NCBI RefSeq assembly: GCF_001657475.1
Contig: NZ_LXEY01000006.1
Location: 19,095 to 83,094, forward strand
Length of the DNA stretch: 64,000 bases
Direction: 5' to 3'
Origin: Enteractinococcus helveticum
Lineage (GTDB): Bacteria; Actinomycetota; Actinomycetes; Actinomycetales; Micrococcaceae
Shown: in pieces, positions 27,055 to 36,033 of the stretch
How the letters are laid out: every line of letters starts with the position of its first letter
Numbering within the stretch: the stretch's first letter is position 1
Made by a program: the position numbers and the translations under genes
The notes under the pieces: model-generated
The model's database searches: none
Seen by the model: the letters and a program-made list of their open reading frames with translations, nothing else
What the model was told of the DNA's origin: nothing

Positions 27055-27450
27055 ATGACGGATAAACCAGATTACTTGGACACTCGGCGTGAGGAGTTGC
27101 TCGAACAGTACGAGCAAACCTATATGCCCAAGGTTCTTGCCGCACAACGACGGCTCCGAGCCATGGGCAGAATCACGAGAGAAGTAGCCGTGCAAGCGCT
27201 TGCGACCATCATCGGTGGGGCAGTTTTAGCTGGCGCTGCCGTCGCAATTGGTTGGCTTGGGTCCGACCCAACGTTGAGGGCATACGGCGGCAGTGGAGCT
27301 ATCGCGCTCGTTCTGCTCTTAATCATGTCTATTTGGACTGCTGCAAGACCGTTAGACACCAGTACTGATGCAACTCTTGCAAGGCAACTACGAGAATTGG
27401 ATGCGTTAATTGCTGAAAGGGATAAACGACGGGCCGAGGAAGCAGAATGA
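27055..27450 (+). CDS. Small membrane protein with coiled tail
   Basis: 131 aa from ATG 27055 (MTDKPDYLD) with GAAGGG upstream. A charged N-terminal helix region (REELLEQYEQTYMPKVLAAQ) is followed by two membrane segments (residues about 50-72 and 80-98) and a charged C-terminal helix (ARQLRELDALIAERDKRRAE). No recognised family. It lies between two direct copies of repeat A together with the resolvase. Confidence 0.6.
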   Translation: MTDKPDYLDTRREELLEQYEQTYMPKVLAAQRRLRAMGRITREVAVQALATIIGGAVLAGAAVAIGWLGSDPTLRAYGGSGAIALVLLLIMSIWTAARPLDTSTDATLARQLRELDALIAERDKRRAEEAE

Positions 27451-27643
27451 AGCCCCGCTGATCGAGGCGCTGCAATGATTATAAGTCGCGGCGGGGCCAT
27501 TGCATTAGGGGACAAAAAATTCTGCTGGACTGCTCATTGGCAGAAGATTTCTGCAAATGACAGCAGCGCAACCAATGGGTAGCTCGATGGATACCGACTC
27601 GCAGACGACGAAAACGATGCATCAGAAGCCGTAACGAACAAGT

Positions 27644-27690
27644 CCGCCAATTGAATCTGTGAAAACCGCTAAACGATGGTGAAAGTCACA
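27644..27690 (+). repeat. Dispersed repeat A, copy 27.6 kb
   Basis: Starts CCGCCAATTGAATCTGTGAA and ends GTGAAAGTCACA. Same orientation as the 26281 copy. It lies in a 360-bp stretch (27451-27811) that has no gene; the rest of that stretch holds a GCCCCGC/GCGGGGC inverted repeat near 27454-27498. Confidence 0.68.
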
Positions 27691-27811
27691 GACGTGTGTC
27701 CACGCCTTCATGCACGGCAATGTGAAAGGTGCCGTTTTGCGAGCCTCTTGTATTACTTGCTTGGTACGGTAGTGTGTTATTTAGATGATACAAATGGTGA
27801 GAGGTGAAGGC

Positions 27812-28729
27812 ATGTTGTGGCTTCTGCTGTTGATTCTTGGCCCCTTGATTTTCGGACTACTTGTTGCCTTTACATGGTGGTTGTTGCGTCGCAGGGCTGG
27901 GTTGCTTGGTCGCAAACATCGAGCCATTGCCCTGATAGTTGGCCTATTTTTGTTCCTGGGGATCACGGCGGAACGGTTGATTCGCGAACCTTGGTTATTG
28001 CCGTTTGATCTCTATTGGACGGACCTAGACTTGTTTTTGGGTATTCAGTTCGTGACGCCATTGCTGCTGGGGATTATTGGCTTAGCTGTTCTGGTTATTC
28101 CGTTGCGTTCACGTTCTGGCGGTGGTGTTGCTTCATTAGCCCCACGAACACCCGCAAGCTTTAGCCGTCGCTCATGGATGGTGGTGCCGGTAATGGTGCT
28201 GGCAGTCGTCCTCGTGCTGACGATCATTACGGGGATGGCTTCAGAACCGGATCCTTCAACGGGGCGATACACCATGTATTTCGTCGATGTCGGCGCAGAG
28301 TATGGCATGGGGACAAGCATTTATGGGTGGTTCCACTCTGTTCCAAGCCTGATCCTGCTCGCGATGTTGGCCGCAGGCACTGTTTTGAACCTATCGCTGA
28401 TTGCTCGGCCTGGTTTTGGGGCGGATTACGATGAGGACTTTCGAATCAGGACCATACGTACAAGTAATGTCTTAGCGGTTACAACGGGTGCATTATTTGT
28501 GCATCTCGGGGCGATTCTCGACTCAATTGCGCGGACGGCTTCGATCCAAATGCAATTCTCCGTTGGAGGGGAAGCCATCAGCTCTTGGACTTCCTTTGCA
28601 GCCCTTGGCCCGGCACTCCAAATCAGTGCCGGTATCGCCGTTGGGGTAGGCGTTGCTTATTGGCTCTCGATTGCCTTATCTGCGGTGCCGGTTCGTCAAC
28701 TGACTCGAAGCAGAATCTTAGTATCATGA
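27812..28729 (+). CDS. Membrane protein with 6-8 TM
   Basis: 305 aa from ATG 27812 (MLWLLLLILGPLIFG) with GAGGTGAAGG just upstream; an in-frame start at 27785 would add 9 residues. Hydrophobic segments span most of the protein, with a loop around YTMYFVDVGAEYGMGTS. Its stop overlaps the start of a YtrA-type GntR regulator by ATGA. The topology and pairing resemble proteins linked to the Bacillus ytr antibiotic/stress operon, but no ATPase gene is present. Confidence 0.68.
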   Translation: MLWLLLLILGPLIFGLLVAFTWWLLRRRAGLLGRKHRAIALIVGLFLFLGITAERLIREPWLLPFDLYWTDLDLFLGIQFVTPLLLGIIGLAVLVIPLRSRSGGGVASLAPRTPASFSRRSWMVVPVMVLAVVLVLTIITGMASEPDPSTGRYTMYFVDVGAEYGMGTSIYGWFHSVPSLILLAMLAAGTVLNLSLIARPGFGADYDEDFRIRTIRTSNVLAVTTGALFVHLGAILDSIARTASIQMQFSVGGEAISSWTSFAALGPALQISAGIAVGVGVAYWLSIALSAVPVRQLTRSRILVS

Positions 28730-29115
28730 TTACTCTGTCGGGATCTACTCCACCCGCGGATCAGATCCGCGATCAGATCCGCGGTTTGATAGTTTCCGGG
28801 CGGATCGCTGCCAACGATCGATTACCATCAGTTCGTCAGCTTGCCAAAGACCTCAACGTTGCTCCTGGCACTGTCGCCAAAGCATATAAAGCCCTGGAAT
28901 CTGAAGGATTTCTGATTGCTCGCACCGGTGGAGGTACCCGTGTCAGTCCACACGCAACCACCACGCCAAGACCTGTCTTAGATGCAGCACGTCACCTGGC
29001 CGGCATTGCTACGGATTCTGGCACGAGTCTCGACGAGACCATCCGTATAGTTCGTGCGATTTGGCCAGAACGACAGACTATAGAGCGAGAGGCTGGACGA
29101 GAAGTAACGCAGTAG
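28726..29115 (+). CDS. GntR/YtrA-family regulator
   Basis: 129 aa. An N-terminal winged helix-turn-helix with the GntR pattern (DQIRDQIRGLIVSGRI, then LPSVRQLAKDLNVAPGTVAK) and a short C-terminal tail without an effector domain, the YtrA subfamily layout. ATG 28726 overlaps the stop of the membrane protein. YtrA regulators usually repress operons with membrane transport genes, and this one probably controls the gene in front of it. Confidence 0.88.
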   Translation: MITLSGSTPPADQIRDQIRGLIVSGRIAANDRLPSVRQLAKDLNVAPGTVAKAYKALESEGFLIARTGGGTRVSPHATTTPRPVLDAARHLAGIATDSGTSLDETIRIVRAIWPERQTIEREAGREVTQ

Positions 29116-29199
29116 CACCAGTAATATTTCACAGACACGATCAAGATGGCACAGTTCTTATACTCAAACTTATCCTCAACAAGAGAGGGCTGAAATACC

Positions 29200-29655
29200 A
29201 TGCGCAAAACCAAAGGAACCCAGGTCGCTTTGCTTATATGCGTTGTTGCACTATTCGCGGGATGCACATCCAGTGATAATGCTGAGAAGGGAGTGTCAGC
29301 ACTCGGCAGCGACGCTTCAGCACATCAGATTCCAGAAGCCGTAGAAGCACAGGATTACCTAGCCGCAGATTCAGCACGATATCTCGGCGATTATGGCGAT
29401 AAATCTTACTATGTAGCACGAGGCGCAGATAATCCTAAGAATGAAGTATGCTTGGTCGAATTTGAGCCTGACAGCGAAGAAGTCGCCAGTGGTTGCTCTG
29501 ATCCTACGCCTGGTTGGGCGGACCTGATTGTAATCCTCAAGAGGGGTGAATCGCCCTCAGGGATCGCATTAGTGCGCGATAATCCTTCGGAGACAGATCT
29601 TGAAGAAGCAGGATGGTCGAAGATTGCCGACAACCTCTGGCACAAGCAAGAATAA
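29200..29655 (+). CDS. Lipoprotein of unknown function
   Basis: 151 aa. The signal peptide MRKTKGTQVALLICVVALFA ends in a lipobox (LFAGC). The mature domain has a YYVARG...NEVCLVEF...GCSDPTPGW pattern with two cysteines. ATG 29200 has AGAGGGCTGAAA upstream. It stands alone after the GntR gene. It resembles short lipoproteins found in Micrococcales with unknown roles; no functional claim. Confidence 0.7.
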   Translation: MRKTKGTQVALLICVVALFAGCTSSDNAEKGVSALGSDASAHQIPEAVEAQDYLAADSARYLGDYGDKSYYVARGADNPKNEVCLVEFEPDSEEVASGCSDPTPGWADLIVILKRGESPSGIALVRDNPSETDLEEAGWSKIADNLWHKQE

Positions 29656-29761
29656 TCTTCCGCCGACCCTGATGTGAGGACCACCGACTAGCGGCTTGTG
29701 TACCGCGATTTTCGTTTAGGTCGAGAATGAATAATTGAAGCCGCCAGGACACCTATTTTGG

Positions 29762-30943
29762 ATGAATATCGACGAAAGTATTATTAATGGTTACCAACAA
29801 AGCCATGATCCGTCTCCCGTTAAACGGGATAACCCGTCACTGACTAAGTATAATACCGCCGTCGCTTCCGGGGAATATCAACAAGATCGTCAATACATTG
29901 CGTTAGTCGATGTCAACGCGATGTACGTGTCCTGCGAACGAGTCTTTGACCCCAGCTTGCACAACCGACCAGCCGTGGTGCTGTCGAATAACGATGGGTG
30001 TGTCGTAGCCAGGTCTGCCGAAGCCAAAGCCCTTGGCATCCCGATGGGGTATCCCTGGTTCAAACTCGAAGCCACCGCCAAGCAACACAATTTAGTTGCA
30101 AAATCAAGCAATTACGAGTTATATGGCGATTTAAGTTCGCGCGTCATGGGCATCTTGGCCAGGTTTTCCGCGTGGATCGAAGTGTATTCCATTGACGAAG
30201 CGTTTTTAGGTTTACGCGGTACCTTAGACGAGCTGCACGCCGTGGGCCAGCAGATCAAAGCCGAAGTCTTGAAGCTGACCGGCCTGCCGGTCTGTGTCGG
30301 GATCGCCAAAACCAAAACTTTGGCCAAAATTTCGAATGAGGCCGCCAAGAAGGTCAATGAGCTTGGGGGAGTGTGCGTCTGGGATCGGGTCCCTGAGTCC
30401 ACCCGCGACCATGTGCTGCGCCGTTTACCTGTGATTGAGGTTTGGGGGATTGGTCCCCGCGTGACCAGGCGCCTCAACGCGATGGGTATCTTTACGGTGG
30501 CCGACTTTCGGGACACTGACCCGGTGCTGATCCGTGAGAAGTTTTCGATTGTGCAGATGCGGACCCTGTTGGAGCTGCGCGGGACACCGTGTATCCCGTT
30601 GGAAGAAGCACGCGAGATTAAAGACCAGCTGATCTACTCGCGGAGTTTTGCCGAGCGGGTCACGACCCGCGAGGACATGGAGCAAGTGCTCAGCATTTAT
30701 GCGCAAATGGCTTCCACCCGCCTGCATCGCCACGACCGGGAGGCCAAGGTGCTCACCGCCTGGGCCATGACGAGTTACTTCAACGAGGACCAATCCCATC
30801 ACCCCGCAGTCACCGTCGCTCTGCCGGGCTATAGTGCCGATCCAGTGGTGCTGACAAAAGCAGCTAAAAGCCTGCTCTCCAAGATCCGGCCCGGCACACG
30901 CTACGCCCTGATATCGACGCGTCCACTACGGCGCGGGCGTTGA
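29762..30943 (+). CDS. umuC: Y-family DNA polymerase (UmuC/DinB-like), altered C-terminus
   Basis: About 393 aa from ATG 29762; TTG 29735 would be an alternative. The polymerase core is intact: [19 protein letters not shown] with the catalytic Asp, YSIDEAFL with Asp-Glu, and the helix-hairpin-helix [16 protein letters not shown]. Bases 29890-30900 match UmuC closely. The end is abnormal: after GTRYAL the frame ends in [10 protein letters not shown], missing the usual last 30 residues, because a junction joins it to a TetR remnant. No umuD is seen. A DinB-type role in error-prone bypass is expected if the truncation is tolerated. Confidence 0.85.
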   Translation: MNIDESIINGYQQSHDPSPVKRDNPSLTKYNTAVASGEYQQDRQYIALVDVNAMYVSCERVFDPSLHNRPAVVLSNNDGCVVARSAEAKALGIPMGYPWFKLEATAKQHNLVAKSSNYELYGDLSSRVMGILARFSAWIEVYSIDEAFLGLRGTLDELHAVGQQIKAEVLKLTGLPVCVGIAKTKTLAKISNEAAKKVNELGGVCVWDRVPESTRDHVLRRLPVIEVWGIGPRVTRRLNAMGIFTVADFRDTDPVLIREKFSIVQMRTLLELRGTPCIPLEEAREIKDQLIYSRSFAERVTTREDMEQVLSIYAQMASTRLHRHDREAKVLTAWAMTSYFNEDQSHHPAVTVALPGYSADPVVLTKAAKSLLSKIRPGTRYALISTRPLRRGR

Positions 30944-31092
30944 TCTACCTGTTCATTGGTGCGCAGGTCAGTTCATACGTCACCGATGGTTGGCAGTCCC
31001 TGCCGGAGAACATCGAAACCGCCGTAGCCGCCGTGCTGCGGAATCTTGCTCCGCCGTGTAAGCCTCGACCTGCAGTTTCCTTTTCACAGTGA
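30904..31092 (+). pseudogene. TetR-family C-terminal remnant
   Basis: In the +1 frame relative to umuC the sequence encodes [20 protein letters not shown] and SLPENIETAVAAVLRNLAP, the C-terminal helices of a TetR/AcrR regulator, ending at a TGA at 31090. The N-terminal helix-turn-helix is absent because the umuC 3' end lies there instead. This marks a recombination junction near 30900. Confidence 0.55.
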
Positions 31093-31119
31093 TTGTTCCT
31101 ATCCATAAGGACGATTGAT

Positions 31120-32578
31120 GGCTCTTCCGTATTCAGAGTGCGTAAGTGGGTGTTTTCTCGGCGTGGTGAGGTCGGGGTGTAGGTGAGCCTTGGGTGGAAA
31201 ATGGAGCTGTTACCTCTACCGTTTTCACACCCAAGGCTCACTATGAAATCTACCTGTTCTTCCTGCCCTGTGGCAGATGTTATTTGCCGGACCGTTGAGC
31301 TGGGGCTCACTATCGAGGGCGCGTTCATCGGCGAGGGCGACATCACTGTCATCAGGGCGCGGCCAATCGAGGTCCTACCGTTCTGTCCCGCGTGCGAGGC
31401 CGAAGGTGTGTTGCGCGATCACGTCACCCGGGAGTTGACTGATCTGCCCGTTGCTGGTCACCCCTGCCGGTTACACGTGCGTCTGCCCCGCTATCGGTGC
31501 GTGGGAGAGCAGTGCCCGCAAGTGATCTTCCAACACCGGCTGGAATGCGCAGAGCCCGGTGCGAAGCCCACCAACCGGTGCACCAGGTGGATCCTGCAAA
31601 AACTCAGCGCCTCGAAGATGAGCGTCAAGGCCGTCGCTGACGAGCTCGGCTTGGGGTGGGACCTGGTCAACCGCCTCGCCCTGAGGCGCATTCGCTCGTT
31701 GGTGTATGACGATCCCAGACACCTGGAAGGAGTGAAAATCCTGGGGGTGGACGAGCACTGCTGGTCCCACGTGCGCGGGAGGGGCAAGGAGACGTACGCG
31801 ACCATCCTGGTCGACCTCACCCCCGTCATCGAGGGCACTGGGCCCTCGCGGTTGTTGGACGTACGTCCTGGCCGCTCGAAGAAGGTGCTGGCTACATGGT
31901 TGAAGGAACGCACTCCTGCGTTCCGCGACGGCATCAAGGTTGTCACCATGGATGGGTTCGCCGGCTACCACTCCGCCACCGTTGCTGAGCTGCCAGAAGC
32001 GATTCCGGTGATGGACCCCTTCCACGTGGTGCAACTGGCTGGGGAGAAACTGACCTTGTGCCGGCAACGGCTGCAACAGGCCACCACCGGTCACCGGGGC
32101 AGGAAGGACGATCCGCTATACAAGGTAAGGAAGACACTGCTCACCCGCCGCGGGTTGCTCACCGAGCGGCAGCACCTGAAGGTGGCGAACCTGTGGGCTC
32201 ACCACGATGATCATGTGGGACTGCAGGTGACGTACTTGGTGTATCAGGACATCATCGACGCCTACGCCCACCCGAAACGATCGGTCGGTAAGAAGTTGAT
32301 GCGCAAGGTGATGGACACCATCCGCAAAGGACTGCCCGCCGGGCTGGAGGAACTCGCCCAACTCGGGCGCACCCTGTGGCGCAAACGCAAACAGGTGCTG
32401 GCGTTCTTCGACCACGGCGGCGCTTCCAACGGCCCCGTCGAAGCCGTCAACGGCAGGTTGGAACACCTACGCGGCATCGCCCTAGGATTCCGAAACTTCG
32501 ACCACTACGTCCTACGCTGCCTCATCCACTCCGGCCAACTCACTGAACGAATCAACGCACTCTAAAAACGGAAGAGCC
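31120..32578. mobile_element. ISL3-family insertion sequence with 8-bp target duplication
   Basis: The ends GGCTCTTCCGTATTCAGAGT and, read inward from the right, GGCTCTTCCGTTTTTAGAGT are imperfect inverted repeats continuing into GCGT. The flanking 8 bp CGATTGAT occur at 31112-31119 and 32579-32586, the 8-bp duplication normal for ISL3. Length 1459 bp. A well preserved, recent-looking insertion. Confidence 0.95.
31243..32565 (+). CDS. ISL3 transposase
   Basis: About 440 aa from ATG 31243 (MKSTCSSCPVAD); the frame is open to 31183. A zinc-finger-like region FCPACEAEG and a second cysteine pair (RYRCVGEQCPQ) lie at the N-terminus, then helix-turn-helix KMSVKAVADELGLGWDLVNR and the DDE catalytic domain with VDEHCW, VTMDGFAGYH and VEAVNGRLEHLRGIALG. 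Complete and flanked by intact ends, so likely active. Confidence 0.94.
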   Translation: MKSTCSSCPVADVICRTVELGLTIEGAFIGEGDITVIRARPIEVLPFCPACEAEGVLRDHVTRELTDLPVAGHPCRLHVRLPRYRCVGEQCPQVIFQHRLECAEPGAKPTNRCTRWILQKLSASKMSVKAVADELGLGWDLVNRLALRRIRSLVYDDPRHLEGVKILGVDEHCWSHVRGRGKETYATILVDLTPVIEGTGPSRLLDVRPGRSKKVLATWLKERTPAFRDGIKVVTMDGFAGYHSATVAELPEAIPVMDPFHVVQLAGEKLTLCRQRLQQATTGHRGRKDDPLYKVRKTLLTRRGLLTERQHLKVANLWAHHDDHVGLQVTYLVYQDIIDAYAHPKRSVGKKLMRKVMDTIRKGLPAGLEELAQLGRTLWRKRKQVLAFFDHGGASNGPVEAVNGRLEHLRGIALGFRNFDHYVLRCLIHSGQLTERINAL

Positions 32579-32785
32579 CGATTGATGGCGACCTTCTGAT
32601 CCTGAATTACAGGATTATCTCAACCGTATAAACGAAAGACGGAGTGCAGGATGAACAGTTCATAACAAATCATCAGATGATTGTCTCGTCTGCAACTAAC
32701 GGCCGAGGCTCGGGCCTCTGTGTGGGTCGGGCTGATGCGTGGGTGAGCGGTAAGGCCATTCCTGCCGTAACCATTCGGCGCGCTC

Positions 32786-32983
32786 GTGGGCGAGCTGAGC
32801 CGATGGAAGTATGCGCCGCAGGATCGCACTACGGATTACTTCGATGACCTCTTGTTTGAAGTGCCGGGTTCGGCCGATGATTTGAACCGTGCACTGCGTC
32901 GTGGGCTCATAGACGATGAGCTGTACGACGAGGTCGCGGATCGCCTCGAAGCGTTACAAGCGCGTTCATCTCCGGGTCAGTGA
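32786..32983 (+). CDS. Small acidic protein, low confidence
   Basis: 65 codons from GTG 32786. The C-terminal part DDLNRALRRGLIDDELYDEV plus ADRLEAL looks like a short helical protein, and codon positions look natural, but the first 20 residues do not. No ribosome site. May be a remnant of a longer gene interrupted near the ISL3 insertion. Confidence 0.35.
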   Translation: MGELSRWKYAPQDRTTDYFDDLLFEVPGSADDLNRALRRGLIDDELYDEVADRLEALQARSSPGQ

Positions 32984-33036
32984 GAGTGTCAGGCATCACC
33001 TGCATGACATTTCCTTTCCAGCGCGACCCGATGCTG

Positions 33037-33720
33037 TCAACTGGGGAGACGCTCCCTAAGCTGCGCGAGGGTCTCATCATTGCCTAGATCCAGTTCATCG
33101 AATATTGGGTAGACCGTCTCCCCGTCAACGACGAGCACGGATTGTGAAGCGTTCACCAGTTCGTATATGCCGTCAGTGCTTGTTTGAGAGAGAAAGAGGA
33201 TCAGGGAGTCTGCGCCGACCTCAGCTAAGGGAAGGTCGTAATCTCCGTCTGCGGCAGGCTGCTCTACGGTGACGTTCGAGCCTGCGGGTAAGTTGCCGCT
33301 GAGCGTCTCAACTACGGTGAGCTGAGAGCGCACCTTTCCAGAGGCTGTATCGGATTGCTCGACGGTGGCCTGTACGACGAGATCGGCTTTCTCTGCGAGT
33401 GCTTCAACGTCTTGGTATTGATTCTCGTGCGTCGGTGGGGGCTGGTGCGTGTTTTCGGTTTCGGGTTCGGCAACGTAGAGAAACTGCTGAGGGTTGATGA
33501 AGAGCACGAGCGCAGCTGCGCAAGCGAGCACGGCCAGGGTAGCCGTTGCAGCGGCCGCGAGGCGGTTTCGGCGCGGCTCTGCTGCGGTGTTCTCAATGTC
33601 ACCGGGCAACTCCTGGCCGGTGATCTGAGCGAAATCAGATCGTGCGCGGTTGGAGAGGATTGCGTTACGGTTTGCACTGAAGGGGCGTGCTTTACGGAGC
33701 CGTCGTTCGAGGTCATCCAT
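33037..33720 (-). CDS. Membrane-anchored protein, probable anti-sigma factor
   Basis: About 227 aa from ATG 33720 (MDDLERRLRKARPFS), overlapping the ECF sigma stop by one base (TGATG). The cytoplasmic N-terminus (about 60 residues) precedes a single membrane segment (NRLAAAATATLAVLACAAAL), and the outside part (about 130 residues) has ADLVVQATVEQSDT and LPLAEVGADSLILFLSQ. The one-membrane-pass plus sigma pairing is the standard anti-sigma plan, though no ZAS zinc motif is seen. The outer domain could sense a signal; this is inferred. Confidence 0.75.
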   Translation of the reverse strand: MDDLERRLRKARPFSANRNAILSNRARSDFAQITGQELPGDIENTAAEPRRNRLAAAATATLAVLACAAALVLFINPQQFLYVAEPETENTHQPPPTHENQYQDVEALAEKADLVVQATVEQSDTASGKVRSQLTVVETLSGNLPAGSNVTVEQPAADGDYDLPLAEVGADSLILFLSQTSTDGIYELVNASQSVLVVDGETVYPIFDELDLGNDETLAQLRERLPS

Positions 33721-34232
33721 CACGCATCCTTCCCTTCGGTTGCTCCTTGCAGAACCGGGTCTCTTAAGATGGAACGCAGGCGCTCCTTTGCTCGGAATAA
33801 GCGAACCCGCACCGCTGCGGGGTTGCACCCAAGAATCTGAGCCGCTTCGGAGCGGGTGAGATCCTCCCAGTAGGTCATCATGAGTATCTCGCGGTCTGCC
33901 TCTGAGAGCGAGAGCATGGCTTTGCGGACGAGCATGGCGTCTTCGATTGAATCATCAGGCATGGCAGTCTCCATGTTCTCTCGTTGCAGGAACGACAGAA
34001 CGTCGACGGTACGTTGTGCGTGGCGGTACTGGTTTGCGACGAGATTGCGGAGCGTCTGGTAGACCCACGGCAGCTTCAACGAGCCACCCTCAAGGTGGTG
34101 TTCCCACGTGATGCGGAATACTTCGCTGGTTATGTCTTCGGCGAGGGCGAAATCGCCGAGTCGTTGGTGTGCGATCGTCAGGATCAGAGGGTGGTGATCC
34201 GCGTAGAAGCGCTGGAAGCTCTCGAGTGCCAT
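33720..34232 (-). CDS. ECF-family RNA polymerase sigma factor
   Basis: About 170 aa from ATG 34232 (MALESFQRFY). Region 2 is visible as FALAEDITSEVFRITWEHH, and region 4 as LSEADREILMMTYWEDLTRS with the helix EAAQILGCNPAAVRVRLFRA. The stop overlaps the anti-sigma start. The genes beyond a 16-bp inverted repeat (lipoprotein, S1 protease) lie upstream on the same strand and may be its targets. Confidence 0.93.
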   Translation of the reverse strand: MALESFQRFYADHHPLILTIAHQRLGDFALAEDITSEVFRITWEHHLEGGSLKLPWVYQTLRNLVANQYRHAQRTVDVLSFLQRENMETAMPDDSIEDAMLVRKAMLSLSEADREILMMTYWEDLTRSEAAQILGCNPAAVRVRLFRAKERLRSILRDPVLQGATEGKDA

Positions 34233-34255
34233 GCATGGTTCTTTTCTATATCGGG

Positions 34256-34311
34256 CCAGCGCCGAGTATGAGAAGACCAATCACGGTTTAATTTTTCATA
34301 CTCGGCGCTGG
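34256..34311. promoter_or_regulatory. 16-bp perfect inverted repeat before the ECF gene
   Basis: CCAGCGCCGAGTATGA and its exact reverse complement TCATACTCGGCGCTGG are separated by 24 bp. It sits between the lipoprotein stop (34328) and the ECF start (34232). On the minus strand the AT-rich spacer could carry the ECF promoter, so the arms may be an operator, or the whole a terminator of the protease/lipoprotein genes. Confidence 0.55.
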
Positions 34312-34327
34312 CGCTCACTTCATGGGC

Positions 34328-34765
34328 TCATCCGTTGATGTAGAAGTACTCCTCGAATGGACGCTCAGGAACCGTGCTTCCTGGATCTTCTGAGTATCCG
34401 CCGGTGAGAGAGACTTCAGTGTTGATCGGGATTCGTGTTCCATCTGGGAGAATTACCTCTTCATCGTCGAGCGAGAGAGTGGTTCCTTCGGGGAACACAA
34501 TGCCGACACGTCCTCCGTTCGCATCTTCGCCATACAGGTACTGGTCACTGGATTCTCCAATCAACCGGCCCTCGAAAGCAGCCTCGGCCGAGCCTTGATC
34601 CTCTACCGGCGTATAGGTCAGAAGGTTCACCTGGCTCCTCTCGGTGGGGGCCACTGTCGACGTATGCGGCGAGGGGGACTCACCGGTTGCGCACCCGCCC
34701 AGCACGAGCATCCCCACGATACTGGCGAGGGCCATGAGACGTTTCAACTCTGAGGTGGATGACAC
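34328..34765 (-). CDS. Lipoprotein downstream of the secreted protease
   Basis: 145 aa from GTG 34765. The signal region KRLMALASIVGMLVLGG ends in a lipobox (LGGC). The mature domain (TPVEDQGSAEAAFEGRLIGE, then IVFPEGTTLSLDDEEVILPD) looks like a small beta-rich fold. It lies 10 nt after the protease stop on the same strand, so probably co-transcribed. It may be an inhibitor, chaperone or anchor for the protease; not shown. Confidence 0.7.
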   Translation of the reverse strand: MSSTSELKRLMALASIVGMLVLGGCATGESPSPHTSTVAPTERSQVNLLTYTPVEDQGSAEAAFEGRLIGESSDQYLYGEDANGGRVGIVFPEGTTLSLDDEEVILPDGTRIPINTEVSLTGGYSEDPGSTVPERPFEEYFYING

Positions 34766-34774
34766 GATCTTACC

Positions 34775-35962
34775 TTAGCTCGTCTTCAGGGTCAGGCCGA
34801 ACTTCGACAGGGCAGAGTTGATCTTCGTGTAGGTCGAGTAGCCGCCCGACTTGCCGAAGTGGATCCCCCGTGCAGAGTTGCCGGAGTACCAGGGGCCGCC
34901 GCTGTCACCGCCATTGGTGAACTTGCCGTTGGTCTGCACCATCTGCTTCACATGCTTTCCATCCTTGTTGATGAAGGCGTGGTTGGCCCTCCTGATGGTG
35001 GTGCACGAGCTGCTGCTGCGGGTCTTGCCGTAGTTGCAGACGGAGGAACCATTCGCGCCAGTGTCGCGGCTAGTAATCGAGCGGGTAACCCCGGACGACG
35101 TAATGCGGATCTGGTTGCGGATCGAATCAGAGGTAGAGTGCCACTGGATATCGCCCGAGGCTCCGATGTGCTGAGCCTTGAATGCGAGGGAGGCGCTGCT
35201 GCCGGTCGGCTTACCGGCGCTGTTGGGGCAGTGGCCTGCCGTCAGCGCACCACGGGTGCTGCTCTTGGTGACGGTGAAGCCGAGCGTGCAGCTCTTGATG
35301 CTGGTGCCGCCACGGACGACCTCTTCGACTGGCTCGATGTCTTCGACTTCTTCGGCCTCGACCGCGACGGGGGTTTCATCCATGAACGTCTCAAGCAGCG
35401 CCTCGAACTCGGCGGGGTCGCTTTCGGTATCTGCCAGGGTGTATTCGATCTCGATACCACCTTCGTCAGTGAAGTCTCCGGTCAGGCCGTCAAGCTCGGC
35501 CGCCGCGTACAGCTCGGTCATCAGCTCTTCGCGGATGTCTTCCAACTCGGCTTCGGTGTGCTCGGCGTCGAGACGCACGTCAACGGAGAAGGTAAGGGCC
35601 GCAAAACGATCGGTGACGTCTGCGGGCACCCCACCCTTGAATGACACCCACGCCTTGTGACCGGTGGTGGCCTCGTTCTCAGGCGTCCATGCTGACGAGA
35701 AGTACTGATCGCCAACGGCTGCGAGTGCGTAGTCGAGAGCGGCGAGGAACTCGTCTTCGCCTTCGAACCACTGGTCGGCTACGTCCTCGGTCACGCCAAG
35801 GTCTTCAGCGAGCAGAGCCGCGTCGAAAGCTTCCGCTTCCTGAATGGTCTGCTCGATGACAGCAGCCTCGTCGTTCTCCTCCGCGAAAGCGGGCTGCACG
35901 CCGAGGGCCCCCAGCGTCAGCGCTGAAGTGAGAATGAGGGATGGAACGATGCGACGTTTCAT
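34775..35962 (-). CDS. Secreted S1-family serine protease with long acidic pro-region
   Basis: 395 aa. A signal peptide (MKRRIVPSLILTSALTLGA, ending PAFA) is followed by an acidic pro-region of about 190 residues like the alpha-lytic/streptogrisin type, then the chymotrypsin-like protease. The catalytic triad is TAGHC, an Asp in ASGDIQWH and GDSGGPWYSG. Cysteine pairs in the mature part (SCTLGF with AGHC, VCNYG with SSCTT) are typical. The two downstream genes may share its transcript with the ECF system. Confidence 0.92.
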   Translation of the reverse strand: MKRRIVPSLILTSALTLGALGVQPAFAEENDEAAVIEQTIQEAEAFDAALLAEDLGVTEDVADQWFEGEDEFLAALDYALAAVGDQYFSSAWTPENEATTGHKAWVSFKGGVPADVTDRFAALTFSVDVRLDAEHTEAELEDIREELMTELYAAAELDGLTGDFTDEGGIEIEYTLADTESDPAEFEALLETFMDETPVAVEAEEVEDIEPVEEVVRGGTSIKSCTLGFTVTKSSTRGALTAGHCPNSAGKPTGSSASLAFKAQHIGASGDIQWHSTSDSIRNQIRITSSGVTRSITSRDTGANGSSVCNYGKTRSSSSCTTIRRANHAFINKDGKHVKQMVQTNGKFTNGGDSGGPWYSGNSARGIHFGKSGGYSTYTKINSALSKFGLTLKTS

Positions 35963-36033
35963 AGCTTGATCCTTATCGATTCAGACGCACAGAGTGCGTC
36001 GGTAGCGTGAACCCGGATGGGGCTTCACACCTC

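Noticed and set aside
26281..27690. Repeat A copies as terminal inverted repeats of a transposon carrying the resolvase
   Set aside because: The two copies are in direct, not inverted, orientation and there is no transposase.
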